A stretch of DNA of 64,000 nt from CAZFLM01 sp964519955 (GTDB taxonomy: Bacteria; Armatimonadota; Chthonomonadetes; Chthonomonadales; CAJBBX01), in contig CAZFLM010000001.1 in NCBI GenBank assembly GCA_964519955.1, positions 186,001-250,000 on the forward strand, in the 5' to 3' direction. Below are positions 15,960-24,590 of the stretch, in pieces (the stretch's first letter is position 1; every line of letters starts with the position of its first letter). Both the position numbers and the translations under genes were made by a program. A model generated the notes under the pieces. The model made no database searches, was not told where the DNA came from, and worked only from the letters and a program-made list of their open reading frames with translations.

Positions 15960-18541
15960 GGTCGGTTCTGTTCCTTGGGTAGCGGTATCGACTGGACAAT
16001 GCAGCTCGAGTGGAACTCCGGCAGGCTGAGCGCGGCCATGCCGCCGCGCCGCGAGACGGCGATGGGGGCGGCCGGGGCCATGTCGGCCAGAACGGTCACC
16101 CGCTGGCCGGCGGCTACCGGGATACGAACGCGAACGCCGCGGGCCGGCGTCGGCCCATTCGTGACCAGGTAGAGCGCCCGCCGGCCGTCGCCGGCCCACT
16201 GGACGGAGCGCACGCTCGCCGGCGCGGACAGCACCTGCGCGTCCGACGAGCTGATACCCAGCGCCCGCGGCACGGTCTTGCGAGCCCGAGCCAGCGCCTG
16301 GTCGGAGGCCGGGCCATCGGTGCGCCACAGGAACAGGGGCGGCGTGTTGCCCGCATGGGTGTCGCGCACCGGGTCACCGGCGAACTCGCGGCCGAGGTCG
16401 GGCAGCACGGCGCTCGCGAAGGCCACGCCGCCAGCCGGTCGCCGCGCTCCGTGGTCGTCCATCTCCGCCAACCGGCCGCCGCGCAGCACCCGCCCGCCCT
16501 GCGCGACGTACTTGCGCAGGCCCGCGAGCGCGGCATCCGACACGGCGGAGCAATCGGGCACCAGAACCCACGGGTATTTGCGCAGACTGGCCCCCGCGTC
16601 GAGTTCGCGCAGCGTCACGAGGTCGACCGTGAGGTGCAGGCGCTCCAGCAGCTTGTACCACCCGGCGAAGCTGCGCCAGTCGTTGCGCACCCCGTCCGGC
16701 TGATCCGGCGTCGCGGGCAGCATCGGCATGACGAGGGCTCCGTGCGGGGCCACGTGCATCCCCGCCATCGCCTGCACGCCCGCCATCGCCCCATCGATCA
16801 TCCGTGCGTGATCGGTGGTCTTGTGGTAGGGGTGGAAGCTGTAGTCGAGCACGGTCGGGATGTGCCACGCGCAGTAGATGATGCCTGCCGCCCCGTGCTG
16901 CACGGTGGCCTGGGTGATCTGGTCCATCGCCTCGGGGCCGATGTGCACGCCGGACGTGAAGTCCACCAGGTCGACAGCCCACAGCGGCTTGCCGTACTTC
17001 CGCATCAGGTCGAGGCAGGCCGTGACGCGGTAGGGGTCTTTGTCGGCGGAGCAGATCTGCATGCCGAACGCGTCGATGTGCTTCCCGCGCATGCCGACCA
17101 CGTCCGGCGCGACGGCGCTGCGCTGCGTCTCGTCCACCTCGGAAGGCGCCGCCCACGACATCGTGAGGTAGGTGACCGTCGGCCGCGACGGATCGAGACG
17201 CTTCATGATGGCGGCCATGCCGTCGATGTACTCCGCTCCGGCCTCGAACCAGTAGGTGCTCCAATCGTGCACGGCGGCGGTAGCGTTCGCGTAGGCCGGC
17301 CGCACCCCGCCCGACTCCGGCACCTCGATGCGCAGGCACTTCCGTCCGGACCGGCTCCCGCTGCTCAGGGTCTCGTGCTTCGCGTGGGCGCCTCCGGTCC
17401 AGTTCTGGAAGCTCCACGCCGCGGGCGCGTCGCCGCCAGCCTCGATGCCGGGGTTCGGCGCAAGCTCGGCTCCGCCCGGCTCCTCCGCGAAGCTCACGTC
17501 GTCGTACCGCGCAGCGCCGGCGCCCATGAACTTGAGCAGCAGCCACGCGCGTCCGGCGGTCTGCGGGGCGGTGAACACCGCCGTGAGGCGCTGCCACTGG
17601 CCGAGGGGGCCACGGACCGGCGGGCTCTGGTCGATGGCGACCGGCGCCCCGCCGTTCGGGCCCACCCAGGCGGTCTCCAGGAATACGCCAGGCCCGGTGA
17701 TGCGCTCGACGAGCACCCAGGCCGACATCCGGTAGCGCTTGCCCGGCGTCACCGCGGCGTAGGTATCCGCGCCCGGCCTTGCGGTGGGGTCGGTAGCGGC
17801 CGGCGTGCTCCACGAGCAGTGCTGCTGCCCGCTGCCGACGTCGACCACCTGCGCGAGCCCCGTCTGCCCCTTCGTGCCGCCCATCATGTCGATGCGGGGA
17901 GGCGGCACCGAGTCGAAGCTCGCGAACGAGGAGCGCCACACCCGGTTCAGGGCGCCGATGGTGTGGTACCGGCGCGAGAGCCACTGCCGAAACGCGGCGA
18001 CCTCGAGCGGGTGGTAGCGCTCGTTGAGTGGGAACCACCACTCGGCGCCCGGGTGGTAGAAGGCGACGCGGCGCGTCTTGTCGGTCGCCTTCACGTGCTC
18101 CACGAACGCGGCCAGCAGCTTCTCCTGCTCCGCGCGGAAGAGCGGCGACGAGATGGTCGGCGGGAAGCCGGGCCGATCCTGCGCATCCCAGCAGGCCTCG
18201 CCGGCGGTCTTGGCCTTCTCGCGCAGCCAGGCCGGCGTGTAGACCGGGTTGATCTCCTGGATGATGGCCAGACGCAGGTGGTTCTTCTCGGCGTAGGCGA
18301 GCTGCTTGTCGAACGGGTCGAAGTCGACCTTGCCCTCGACCTGACCCATGCCCCACCCGCCGGAGCACACCGACAGAACCGAGGCGCCGGAGGCCGGCAT
18401 TTGGTCCATGCCGACATCGACGAAGGGGTAGAAGCAGCACCAGCCGATGGGTGGCCGCGCATCGCCGGTGGGCTTCGGGGCAGCCTGGCGTGCCATCGCG
18501 CCGAGAGCGGCCAGCACCGGTACCGCGAGGAGGGCGATCAT
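15956..18541 (-). CDS. Secreted GH42-like glycoside hydrolase with inserted carbohydrate-binding module
   Basis: 861 residues from an ATG at 18541 overlapping the E2 stop (ATGA). A short signal peptide is followed by a GH42-type TIM barrel: FDKQLAYAEKNHLRLAI, PAWLREKA, then YHPGAEWWFPLNERYHPLEVAAFRQWL, in which NE is the likely acid/base position, and a WLSRRYHTIGALNRVWRSSF helix typical of the family. A beta-sandwich of about 180 residues (roughly 240-430, SWSTPA to LRIEVPE) interrupts the barrel and looks like a carbohydrate-binding module. The barrel then resumes, and a flavodoxin-like trimerisation domain follows (about 620-740), then a small beta domain. It probably releases galactose- or arabinose-type sugars from glycans for the adjacent kinase and aldolases. 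Confidence 0.8.
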   Translation of the reverse strand: MIALLAVPVLAALGAMARQAAPKPTGDARPPIGWCCFYPFVDVGMDQMPASGASVLSVCSGGWGMGQVEGKVDFDPFDKQLAYAEKNHLRLAIIQEINPVYTPAWLREKAKTAGEACWDAQDRPGFPPTISSPLFRAEQEKLLAAFVEHVKATDKTRRVAFYHPGAEWWFPLNERYHPLEVAAFRQWLSRRYHTIGALNRVWRSSFASFDSVPPPRIDMMGGTKGQTGLAQVVDVGSGQQHCSWSTPAATDPTARPGADTYAAVTPGKRYRMSAWVLVERITGPGVFLETAWVGPNGGAPVAIDQSPPVRGPLGQWQRLTAVFTAPQTAGRAWLLLKFMGAGAARYDDVSFAEEPGGAELAPNPGIEAGGDAPAAWSFQNWTGGAHAKHETLSSGSRSGRKCLRIEVPESGGVRPAYANATAAVHDWSTYWFEAGAEYIDGMAAIMKRLDPSRPTVTYLTMSWAAPSEVDETQRSAVAPDVVGMRGKHIDAFGMQICSADKDPYRVTACLDLMRKYGKPLWAVDLVDFTSGVHIGPEAMDQITQATVQHGAAGIIYCAWHIPTVLDYSFHPYHKTTDHARMIDGAMAGVQAMAGMHVAPHGALVMPMLPATPDQPDGVRNDWRSFAGWYKLLERLHLTVDLVTLRELDAGASLRKYPWVLVPDCSAVSDAALAGLRKYVAQGGRVLRGGRLAEMDDHGARRPAGGVAFASAVLPDLGREFAGDPVRDTHAGNTPPLFLWRTDGPASDQALARARKTVPRALGISSSDAQVLSAPASVRSVQWAGDGRRALYLVTNGPTPARGVRVRIPVAAGQRVTVLADMAPAAPIAVSRRGGMAALSLPEFHSSCIVQSIPLPKEQNRP

Positions 18542-19704
18542 GGTTCTCGGTCCCCGGCGGGCGCCTCGATGTCGCGCACGATGACCTGGAGGAATCGCGC
18601 CGCGGGCCCGCCGTCCACCAACCGGTGATCGAACGTGAGGCTCAGCCACATGGTCTGCCGCACCTCGACGCGCCCATCCACAACCCACGGCGTCGGCTTG
18701 ATGCGGCCGACGCCCAGGATGGCGGTCTCCGGCAGGTTGATGATCGGGGTGAACGCGTCGATGCCGAACATGCCGAGATTCGTTATCGTGAACACGCTGC
18801 CCCGCAATTCCTCCGGCGTGGCCTGGCCGGTGCGCGTGCGCTCGATGAGGTCGGCGGTGGCGGCAGCGATCTCGCCGAGCGTCATGTTCTGAACATCGCG
18901 CACCACCGGCGCCAGCAGCCCGCGCTCGGTGTCCACCGCCAGCGCGATGTCCGCGCTCCGGCGGACGACGGCGCGCTCCCCATCGAAGGTGGCTCCCATC
19001 CGCGGATGCTCCGCCAGCGCGCGCGCCACGATCAGCAGCAGCAGGTCATTGAAGCTGACCCGCAGCCCCGCCGCCAGGATCGCCTTGCGCAGCGCCACCA
19101 ACGCGGTTGCGTCCACCTCGGCGGTCAGCGTCACGGGGGCCGTCTCGCACGCGCCGCGCAGCATGCGGTCCGCGATCTTGCCGCGGATGCCGGTGAGCGT
19201 GAACGTCTCGACGATGCCCGCCTCGGCCGCCTCGATGTCGCGCGCGACCACCGCCCCCATCGGCCCTGTGCCGCTCAGCGCCGCCCAGTCGATCCCGCGC
19301 TCCATCGCGAGCGTCCGAGCCCACGGCGAGGCGAAACGGCGCCCCCCTGCCCCCAATCCTGGGGGAGTCGGGTCCTGCGGGGTGCGGGCCTCGCTCGGCG
19401 CAACCCTCTCCCCCAGCATTGGGGGCCGGGGGGCTACCGGGAGGGAGGCGTCCGGCGCGTCCTCGCCCTCGGCGCAGATCCAGGCGATACGGCTCAGAGC
19501 GGGCACCTCGTCGCCCTCGGCGGCCGTTACGCCGCGCAGGACGCCGGCCGCCGGCGCCTCGACGTCGAGCGTGGCCTTATCTGTCTCCACCGCGAAGAGC
19601 GGCTCGCCAGCCGACACGGCATCGCCCTCGCCGCGGTACCAAGTGGCGAGCGTGACTGTGTCGACGTTGGTCCCGACTGGCGGAACGAGGATCTCGGTGG
19701 CCAT
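18538..19704 (-). CDS. 2-oxoacid dehydrogenase E2 (dihydrolipoamide acyltransferase)
   Basis: 388 residues. It starts at ATG 19704, 5 nt after the E1 beta stop. The single lipoyl domain (residues 1-80) has ETDKATLDV, with the lipoylated Lys near 44. A linker (about 85-125) follows, then a peripheral subunit-binding domain (ASPWARTLAMERGIDW to VVARDIE). The C-terminal catalytic acyltransferase domain ends in FDHRLVDGGPAARFL, with the active-site His and Asp. It transfers the acyl group made by E1 to CoA. Part of the linker is encoded by a dispersed palindromic repeat. No E3 lipoamide dehydrogenase lies nearby. The substrate could be pyruvate, acetoin or another 2-oxo compound formed from the sugar. 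Confidence 0.92.
   Translation of the reverse strand: MATEILVPPVGTNVDTVTLATWYRGEGDAVSAGEPLFAVETDKATLDVEAPAAGVLRGVTAAEGDEVPALSRIAWICAEGEDAPDASLPVAPRPPMLGERVAPSEARTPQDPTPPGLGAGGRRFASPWARTLAMERGIDWAALSGTGPMGAVVARDIEAAEAGIVETFTLTGIRGKIADRMLRGACETAPVTLTAEVDATALVALRKAILAAGLRVSFNDLLLLIVARALAEHPRMGATFDGERAVVRRSADIALAVDTERGLLAPVVRDVQNMTLGEIAAATADLIERTRTGQATPEELRGSVFTITNLGMFGIDAFTPIINLPETAILGVGRIKPTPWVVDGRVEVRQTMWLSLTFDHRLVDGGPAARFLQVIVRDIEAPAGDREP
19342..19433. repeat. Palindromic GC-rich repeat inserted in frame in E2 linker
   Basis: Two 26-nt inverted arms, 19342-19367 and 19408-19433, match at 24 of 26 positions (core CTCCCCCAG-ATTGGGGGC-GGGGGG) around a 40-nt centre. The element codes for about 31 residues of the Pro/Gly-rich linker between the lipoyl and subunit-binding domains, so the reading frame is kept. 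It looks like a dispersed intergenic-type repeat that landed in a permissive linker. Confidence 0.75.
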
Positions 19705-19709
19705 GGCGC

Positions 19710-20723
19710 TCAGAACAGCCCCTTCACGGCGTCGACTACCCGGTCGACGCTCGGAACGTACAGCTCCTCGAGGCCCGGCGCGAAGGGCGGTGGGATGTCG
19801 GGCGACGACACGCGGACCGGCGGCGCGTCCAACCACCAGAACGCCTCCTCCGCGACCATCGCCGCGATCTCGGCGCCCCAGCCATGCGTCCGGTTGTCCT
19901 CCTCCACCACCACGAACCGGTGCGTCTTGCGAACCGACTCGAGGATCAGCTCCTTGTCCAGCGGCACCAGCGTGCGCGGGTCGATCACCTCCGCGTCGAT
20001 GCCGGCCTCGGCCAACTGGTCTGCCGCCGAGAGGGCCCGGTACACGGTCAGAAGCTTGCCCACGATGGTCACGTCGCGCCCCTCGCGGCGGATGGCGCCC
20101 TTCCCGATCGGCACCACGTAGTCCTCGTCCGGCACCTCGCCGATCGGGCTGACGGCGCCCTTCTCCGCGCGGTTGCCCTTGCTCCCGTACAGCAGCTTGT
20201 GCTCGAACATGAGCACCGGGTTGTCGTCGCGCACGGCCGCCTTCAGGAGCCCCTTCGCATCGTAGGCCGTGCTCGGCGCGACGACCTTCAGCCCGGGCAC
20301 GTGCGTGAAGAAGACCTCCAGCGTCTGCGCATGCTGAGCGCCCCGCCGCGTCGACCCCACGGGCGCCCGCATGACCATCGGCACCTTGACCGCGCCGCCC
20401 GCCATGTACGTCATCTTCGCGGCCTGGTTGGCGAGCTGGTCCATCATGCAGAACAGGAAGTCGCCGTACTGCACGTCGGCGATGGGCCGCATGCCCGTCA
20501 TCGCCGCGCCGATCGCGATGCCGCAGAAGCCGGACTCGGAGATCGGCGTGTCGAGAACGCGCTCCGGCCCGAACTCGTCCGAGAGCCCCAGCGTGACCGT
20601 GAACGCGCCGCCCCAGCCGCCCTTGACGCCGATGTCCTCGCCGATGCAGAACACCGTCGGGTCGCGCCGCATCTCCTCCCGAATACCCTCGCGGAGGGCC
20701 TCCGCAATGCCCATGGTCGCCAT
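19710..20723 (-). CDS. 2-oxoacid dehydrogenase E1 component, beta subunit
   Basis: 337 residues, ATG at 20723, one nucleotide after the E1 alpha stop. It has the transketolase-like pyrimidine-binding fold: GIAEALREGIREEM, GEDIGVKGGWGGAF, with a Glu that contacts the thiamine cofactor, DTPISESGFCGIAIGAAMTGMRPI, and the C-terminal half IDPRTLVPLDKELIL. The length and motifs match PdhB/AcoB-type subunits. It pairs with the alpha subunit next door to decarboxylate a 2-oxo acid (or acetoin) and pass the acyl group to the lipoyl arm of E2. The tight spacing of alpha, beta and E2 supports a single complex. Confidence 0.93.
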   Translation of the reverse strand: MATMGIAEALREGIREEMRRDPTVFCIGEDIGVKGGWGGAFTVTLGLSDEFGPERVLDTPISESGFCGIAIGAAMTGMRPIADVQYGDFLFCMMDQLANQAAKMTYMAGGAVKVPMVMRAPVGSTRRGAQHAQTLEVFFTHVPGLKVVAPSTAYDAKGLLKAAVRDDNPVLMFEHKLLYGSKGNRAEKGAVSPIGEVPDEDYVVPIGKGAIRREGRDVTIVGKLLTVYRALSAADQLAEAGIDAEVIDPRTLVPLDKELILESVRKTHRFVVVEEDNRTHGWGAEIAAMVAEEAFWWLDAPPVRVSSPDIPPPFAPGLEELYVPSVDRVVDAVKGLF

Positions 20724-20724
20724 G

Positions 20725-21696
20725 TCAGTCGCCCTCCCAGTACACATGCCGCATCAGATCCTCCGGCTGGGGGGCCGGGCTCGCCTCGGCATAGGCGACG
20801 GCGTCGTCGATCTCGGCGGCCACGTCGGCTTCGACCGCGTCCAGCGCCGCCTGCTCCAGCCCGTGCTCAGCCGACAGCAGCCTGGCCGCGGTGACCGAGA
20901 GCGGGTCGTGCTCCTTCCAGGATGCCTCCTCGTCGTCCGGCCTGTAGTCGCAGGCGTCGCTGCGAGAGTGGCCGCACTGGCGGTAGGTCAGGCACTCCAG
21001 CAGCGTCGGCCCCTCGCCGCGGCGCGCACGCGCCACCGCCCGCTCCGCCGCCTCGCGCACCGCCTCGACGTCGTTGCCGTCGACCACCTCCCCGGGCATT
21101 CCGTACGCCGAAGCGCGGTCGGCCACGTGGGCCACCGCAAACGCCTTGTCGAAGTGCGTCGACGCGCCGTAGAGGTTGTTCTCGCAGACGTAGAGCACGG
21201 GCAGCTTCCAGATGGCCGCCATGTTGAGCGCCTCGTGCCAGTCGCCCTCGTTCGACGCGCCCTCGCCGTGGTAGGCGACGGAGACCTGGTCGGTGCCGCG
21301 CATCTTCGCAGAGAGCGCCGCGCCCGCCGCGATGGGGCAGCCCGCGCCGACGATGGCGATCGCGGGGAACGCTCCCTCGCGCACATCGCCCACGTGCATG
21401 GAGCCGCCCTTGCCGCGGCAGCAGCCCGTCACCTTGGCCATCAGTTCGGCCATGATGATGCGCGGGCCGACGCCCTTGCCGAGCGCGTGACCGTGCGGCC
21501 GGTGCGTGCCGAACACCCAGTCGTCGCGCCGGAGCACGGAGCCGACGCCGGTCGGTACGGCCTCCTGCCCGATGCACAGGTGGAGGGTCGAGGGGATGCG
21601 CCCCTGCAGGAACAGCGCGTTGCACCGCTCCTCGAACCGCCGGATCAGCAGCATCCGCCGGTAGAGGGCCAGCAGTTCGTCGGTCCGCAGGCTCAT
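20725..21696 (-). CDS. 2-oxoacid dehydrogenase E1 component, alpha subunit
   Basis: 323 residues, ATG at 21696 overlapping the aldolase-like stop (ATGA). Thiamine diphosphate signature: HGEGASNEGDWHEALNMA with the downstream ENN, matching the GDG-to-NN cofactor motif. The N-terminus (YRRMLLIRRFEERC, GQEAVPTG, FGTHRPHGHALGKG) and GGSMHVGD match PdhA/AcoA-type subunits, with acetoin dehydrogenase the closest in style. The His of THRPHGH is the usual E1 active-site contact. It works with E1 beta at 19710-20723. Being embedded between sugar genes suggests oxidation of a pathway-specific product rather than central pyruvate metabolism, but a pyruvate role cannot be excluded. Confidence 0.93.
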   Translation of the reverse strand: MSLRTDELLALYRRMLLIRRFEERCNALFLQGRIPSTLHLCIGQEAVPTGVGSVLRRDDWVFGTHRPHGHALGKGVGPRIIMAELMAKVTGCCRGKGGSMHVGDVREGAFPAIAIVGAGCPIAAGAALSAKMRGTDQVSVAYHGEGASNEGDWHEALNMAAIWKLPVLYVCENNLYGASTHFDKAFAVAHVADRASAYGMPGEVVDGNDVEAVREAAERAVARARRGEGPTLLECLTYRQCGHSRSDACDYRPDDEEASWKEHDPLSVTAARLLSAEHGLEQAALDAVEADVAAEIDDAVAYAEASPAPQPEDLMRHVYWEGD

Positions 21697-22586
21697 CGCG
21701 CCACCGCCTTGCCCGAGCTGCCGTACAGGCGCATCAGCTCGCGGACCTTCTCGGTCAGCGCACGCCGCGCCGCCGCGGTCACGTCGCCCGGCTTCCGCGA
21801 GCCCAGCGCCTCGTGCACGTCCAGCGCGGATGGCAGCGCCGCGAACGTGCCGCGGTGCGCGTCGAAGTAGGTCCGCTTGAGCACGGTGCCCACGTTCATC
21901 TTCGCCACGCCGTTCGCGATCGCGTGGGGCATCGCGGCGGGCGGGAAGCTCGTGCCTCCGTGGAGCGCAAAGGGCAGCCCGACGGCCTCGTGGAGCGCCT
22001 CCAGCCTGCCGGGATCGATCGTGGCCCACCCGTCGGACTTGATGTGCACGTTGCCGATCGACACCGCCAGGCAGTCGACCCCGGTGGCCGCGACGAATGC
22101 GCGCGCCTCGGCAGGGTCGGTCATCTCGCCGTCCTCCTCGCCGGCGGCCGCGTCCGGCAGATGCCCCAACTCCGCCTCGACGGCGACGCCGCAGGTGTGG
22201 GCCCGCGCGGTGAGATCGGCAGTGACCTGCAGGGCCTCGGTGGGAGAGAGAGCATCCGTCGAGAGCAGGAGGCAGTTGAAGCCGGCGTCGAGCGCGGCGT
22301 GCGCCTGGGCCAGCGTCTGCGCCTCGTTGAACATGACCGCAGCCGGCACGCGAGCCACGTCGGCCGCGGCCAGCGCCAGGGCCCCGAGCACGTGCACGCC
22401 GCGCGCCTCCAGCCAGCCGCCGTCCACCATCATCCCGCCGAAGCCGGCGATGACCGGTGACTGCTCGGCTTCCGCGGCGTCCAGCACGGCCTCCAGCGAC
22501 GCGAGGTCCCACGACTCGAAGTAGCCGACCGCGTAGCCGCCGCGCACGGCGTCGCCTAACAGGTCGGGCATGGACACGACAGGCAT
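21693..22586 (-). CDS. Class II fructose-bisphosphate aldolase-like protein with altered metal site
   Basis: 297 residues, start at ATG 22586 (TGATG overlap with the kinase stop). The overall fold follows GatY/FbaA-type class II aldolases: PVIAGFGGMM, a DAGFNCLLLS block, EAELGHLPD, NVHIKSDGWATID and LHGGTSFP, then KMNVGT near the C-terminus. Two metal-type His (NVH and LHGG) and the GHLP Glu are kept. The usual HLDH motif, which supplies the first zinc His and the catalytic Asp, reads MFNE here (residues about 85-88). This may be a divergent aldolase, an enzyme with a different metal site, or one that does other chemistry. Position after the PfkB kinase suggests a phosphorylated sugar substrate. 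Confidence 0.85.
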   Translation of the reverse strand: MPVVSMPDLLGDAVRGGYAVGYFESWDLASLEAVLDAAEAEQSPVIAGFGGMMVDGGWLEARGVHVLGALALAAADVARVPAAVMFNEAQTLAQAHAALDAGFNCLLLSTDALSPTEALQVTADLTARAHTCGVAVEAELGHLPDAAAGEEDGEMTDPAEARAFVAATGVDCLAVSIGNVHIKSDGWATIDPGRLEALHEAVGLPFALHGGTSFPPAAMPHAIANGVAKMNVGTVLKRTYFDAHRGTFAALPSALDVHEALGSRKPGDVTAAARRALTEKVRELMRLYGSSGKAVAR

Positions 22587-23572
22587 CAGGCAACCCCTTC
22601 CGCGCACCGGACATCCAGCGGGTGCGCCCCCATCAGTTCCTCGACCGCGGCCCGGCTCGCGACGCCCGCGGTGCACCCGAGCTTGGTGCAGGCGAGCGCC
22701 CCGACAGCACTGGCGAAGCTCAGGCGCCGCGGGGTATCCCAGCCTTCCAGCAGCCCGAGGATGTAGCCGGCCGCGAAGGCGTCGCCGGAGCCCGACCCGT
22801 CCACGAAGTCGATCGGGTAGACACCCGCCGTCCACACCTTGCCGCCCTCGGCCACCAGCGTGCCGCGGCTGCCCTGCGTGATGACGACGGACCGGGCGCC
22901 CATACCCAGGAACCGCTCGGCCTGGGCGCGGGGGTCGGTCAGGCCGGTCAGCGTCTCGGCCTCCTCGTCGTTGGGCATGAACACATCGACCTGCGGCAGA
23001 ACCGTCTCCAGGGCGCTCAGACCGGACGAATCGCCCGCCGGAACCACCACGTCGAGCACGACCGTCGCGCCCCTGGCACGGGCTTGCGCAAAGGCGTCCG
23101 CGGTCGCCTTGGGGTCCAGGGCCGGAAGCACGAGGTAACCGCCCACGTAGAGGAGCGCCGCATCGTCGAGCGCCGGGTTCCGCAGGTCCGCCGCGTTGAA
23201 GCGCGTGTTGGCGCCGAACGTGTGCAGGAAGCGGCGGTCCTCGCCTGCCACGGTCAGCACCACGGTCTTCGACGTGCCGCCCGCGTCGCGCCGGATGGCC
23301 GAGGTGCCCAGGCCGCGCGCCGCGAGCTTCCGCTCGATGAACTCGCCGAACACGTCGTCGCCCACTACGCCGCAGACCGCGACGTTGCCGCCGAGGGCCG
23401 CCAGGACCGTGCCCGTGTTCGCCGCGCACCCACCGGTCTCGAGCAGGAAGTCGTCGGTCGCCAACAGCGCCCCGGCGGCAGGCAGGCCCGGCAGCGGCGG
23501 CACGAAGATGTCCGCCACCAGGATTCCCGCGCACGCAACCTTCCGCCCACCGGCCGGGCTGCTACTCGCCAT
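22586..23572 (-). CDS. PfkB-family carbohydrate kinase
   Basis: 328 residues. The start overlaps the regulator gene by 11 nt. It has a PfkB/ribokinase fold with LETGGCAANTG at the substrate site (near 45), the central lid region, ITQGSRGT near 235 and the catalytic anion-hole motif DGSGSGDAFAAG near 270, in which the Asp is the base. The length is normal for the family. It probably phosphorylates the sugar released by the GH42-like enzyme or taken up from outside, ahead of the two aldolases. The specific sugar is not identifiable by eye. Confidence 0.92.
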   Translation of the reverse strand: MASSSPAGGRKVACAGILVADIFVPPLPGLPAAGALLATDDFLLETGGCAANTGTVLAALGGNVAVCGVVGDDVFGEFIERKLAARGLGTSAIRRDAGGTSKTVVLTVAGEDRRFLHTFGANTRFNAADLRNPALDDAALLYVGGYLVLPALDPKATADAFAQARARGATVVLDVVVPAGDSSGLSALETVLPQVDVFMPNDEEAETLTGLTDPRAQAERFLGMGARSVVITQGSRGTLVAEGGKVWTAGVYPIDFVDGSGSGDAFAAGYILGLLEGWDTPRRLSFASAVGALACTKLGCTAGVASRAAVEELMGAHPLDVRCAEGVA

Positions 23573-24542
23573 CGCCTTCTCCCATCGTCTCGTCGTCCAA
23601 CCGCAGCGCCTCGCGCGCGTTCGCCACGCTGGTCGCGAGCACGTCGAGCATGCCGCTGCGCAGAGCCCCCAGGATGGCGCGCCCCTTCCCCAGTTCCGAG
23701 GCGATGCCGATCACGCAGCCGATGCGCCGCAGGTCGTCTGCTCCGACGCTGATGACCCGGTCGCGCATCCCGGCGGCCACGGGGCGCCCGTCGACATCGA
23801 AGAAGGAGCCCAGGATGTCGCCGACGGCGCCGGCAGCCCGCATGCGCGCCATGTCCGCAGACGAGAAGCAGCCCATGCGCACCACGGCGCTCGCATTCTC
23901 CGCATCGCCGATGCCCACGATCGCCATGTCGGCGGAGGCGGCCATGTCGAGCGTCAGGCGGACGTCATCGTGCTGCGCAAACGCCTGCCGCACCGCCGCG
24001 GACTCGGCATAGGCGGGCGCGAACAGGCACACGCTCCCCGCGCCGAACCGGTCCGCCAGGTTGCGGCACGCCTCGCCGGCGTCCACCCCGCGTGCGGCGG
24101 TCGGCGACCCGCCGATGGCGGCCACGAACGTGCACTCCCGCGACGGCGCCTGCCGGATCGACGCGGCCACCCCGCCCACGTTGCGCCCCATGCCGACCGC
24201 CACGGTCATGCCGGCGCGCAGGTGCCGCAGCAGGTACTCGCCCACGCGCTGGGTGACAAACTCGCGCTGGATCGTGTCGTCGGAGTGGTCCGCGCCCAGC
24301 AGCACGTGCTTCAGCCCGAAGCGCGCCGCGATCTCCGACTCCAGCCGCTCCGTGATGGCCGGCGGCGCGTGCACGGTGATCTCGACGATGCCCTGCTCGC
24401 GCGCCTGCCGGATCAGGCGGCCGGCCTTGACGCGGGACAGCCCGAGTCGCGCGGCCACCTCCGCCTGGGTCGCGTCCTCCAGGTAGTAGAGCGCCGCGGC
24501 GCGGGTCATGAGTTCCAGTTGGCTCTGAGTATCGTTGCGCAT
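23562..24542 (-). CDS. SorC/DeoR-type sugar-binding transcriptional regulator
   Basis: 326 residues from the ATG at 24542. An in-frame GTG at 24578 is excluded if the promoter at 24583-24611 is right, since it would lie at about the transcript start. The N-terminal helix-turn-helix reads ATQAEVAARLGLSRVKAGRLIRQAREQGIVEI (about 24-55). The remainder is the SorC effector domain, related to sugar-phosphate isomerases (VAVGMGRNVGGVAASI, VAAIGGSP). Such regulators respond to sugar phosphates. It is the first gene of the sugar operon and overlaps the kinase, so it probably controls its own operon through the sites at 24549-24590. Confidence 0.9.
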   Translation of the reverse strand: MRNDTQSQLELMTRAAALYYLEDATQAEVAARLGLSRVKAGRLIRQAREQGIVEITVHAPPAITERLESEIAARFGLKHVLLGADHSDDTIQREFVTQRVGEYLLRHLRAGMTVAVGMGRNVGGVAASIRQAPSRECTFVAAIGGSPTAARGVDAGEACRNLADRFGAGSVCLFAPAYAESAAVRQAFAQHDDVRLTLDMAASADMAIVGIGDAENASAVVRMGCFSSADMARMRAAGAVGDILGSFFDVDGRPVAAGMRDRVISVGADDLRRIGCVIGIASELGKGRAILGALRSGMLDVLATSVANAREALRLDDETMGEGDGE

Positions 24543-24548
24543 GGCGAC

Positions 24549-24590
24549 CAGATGTTCAGTAGTCGAGCAGATGCTCACTCACATTATGTG
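24549..24590 (-). promoter_or_regulatory. Candidate SorC-type operators
   Basis: Two direct repeats, CAGATGTTCA at 24549-24558 and CAGATGCTCA at 24568-24577, start 19 nt apart. A palindrome CACAT-T-ATGTG lies at 24580-24590 across the -10 box. Binding here would block or stall RNA polymerase at the operon promoter. The regulator of this gene cluster is the obvious candidate to bind. Confidence 0.5.

Noticed and set aside
15228..15999. N-terminal extension of the WD40-like protein through the aldolase gene
   Set aside because: That part is an Arg/His/Pro-rich shadow of the class II aldolase; a TTG with GGGAGG at 15228 explains the gene.
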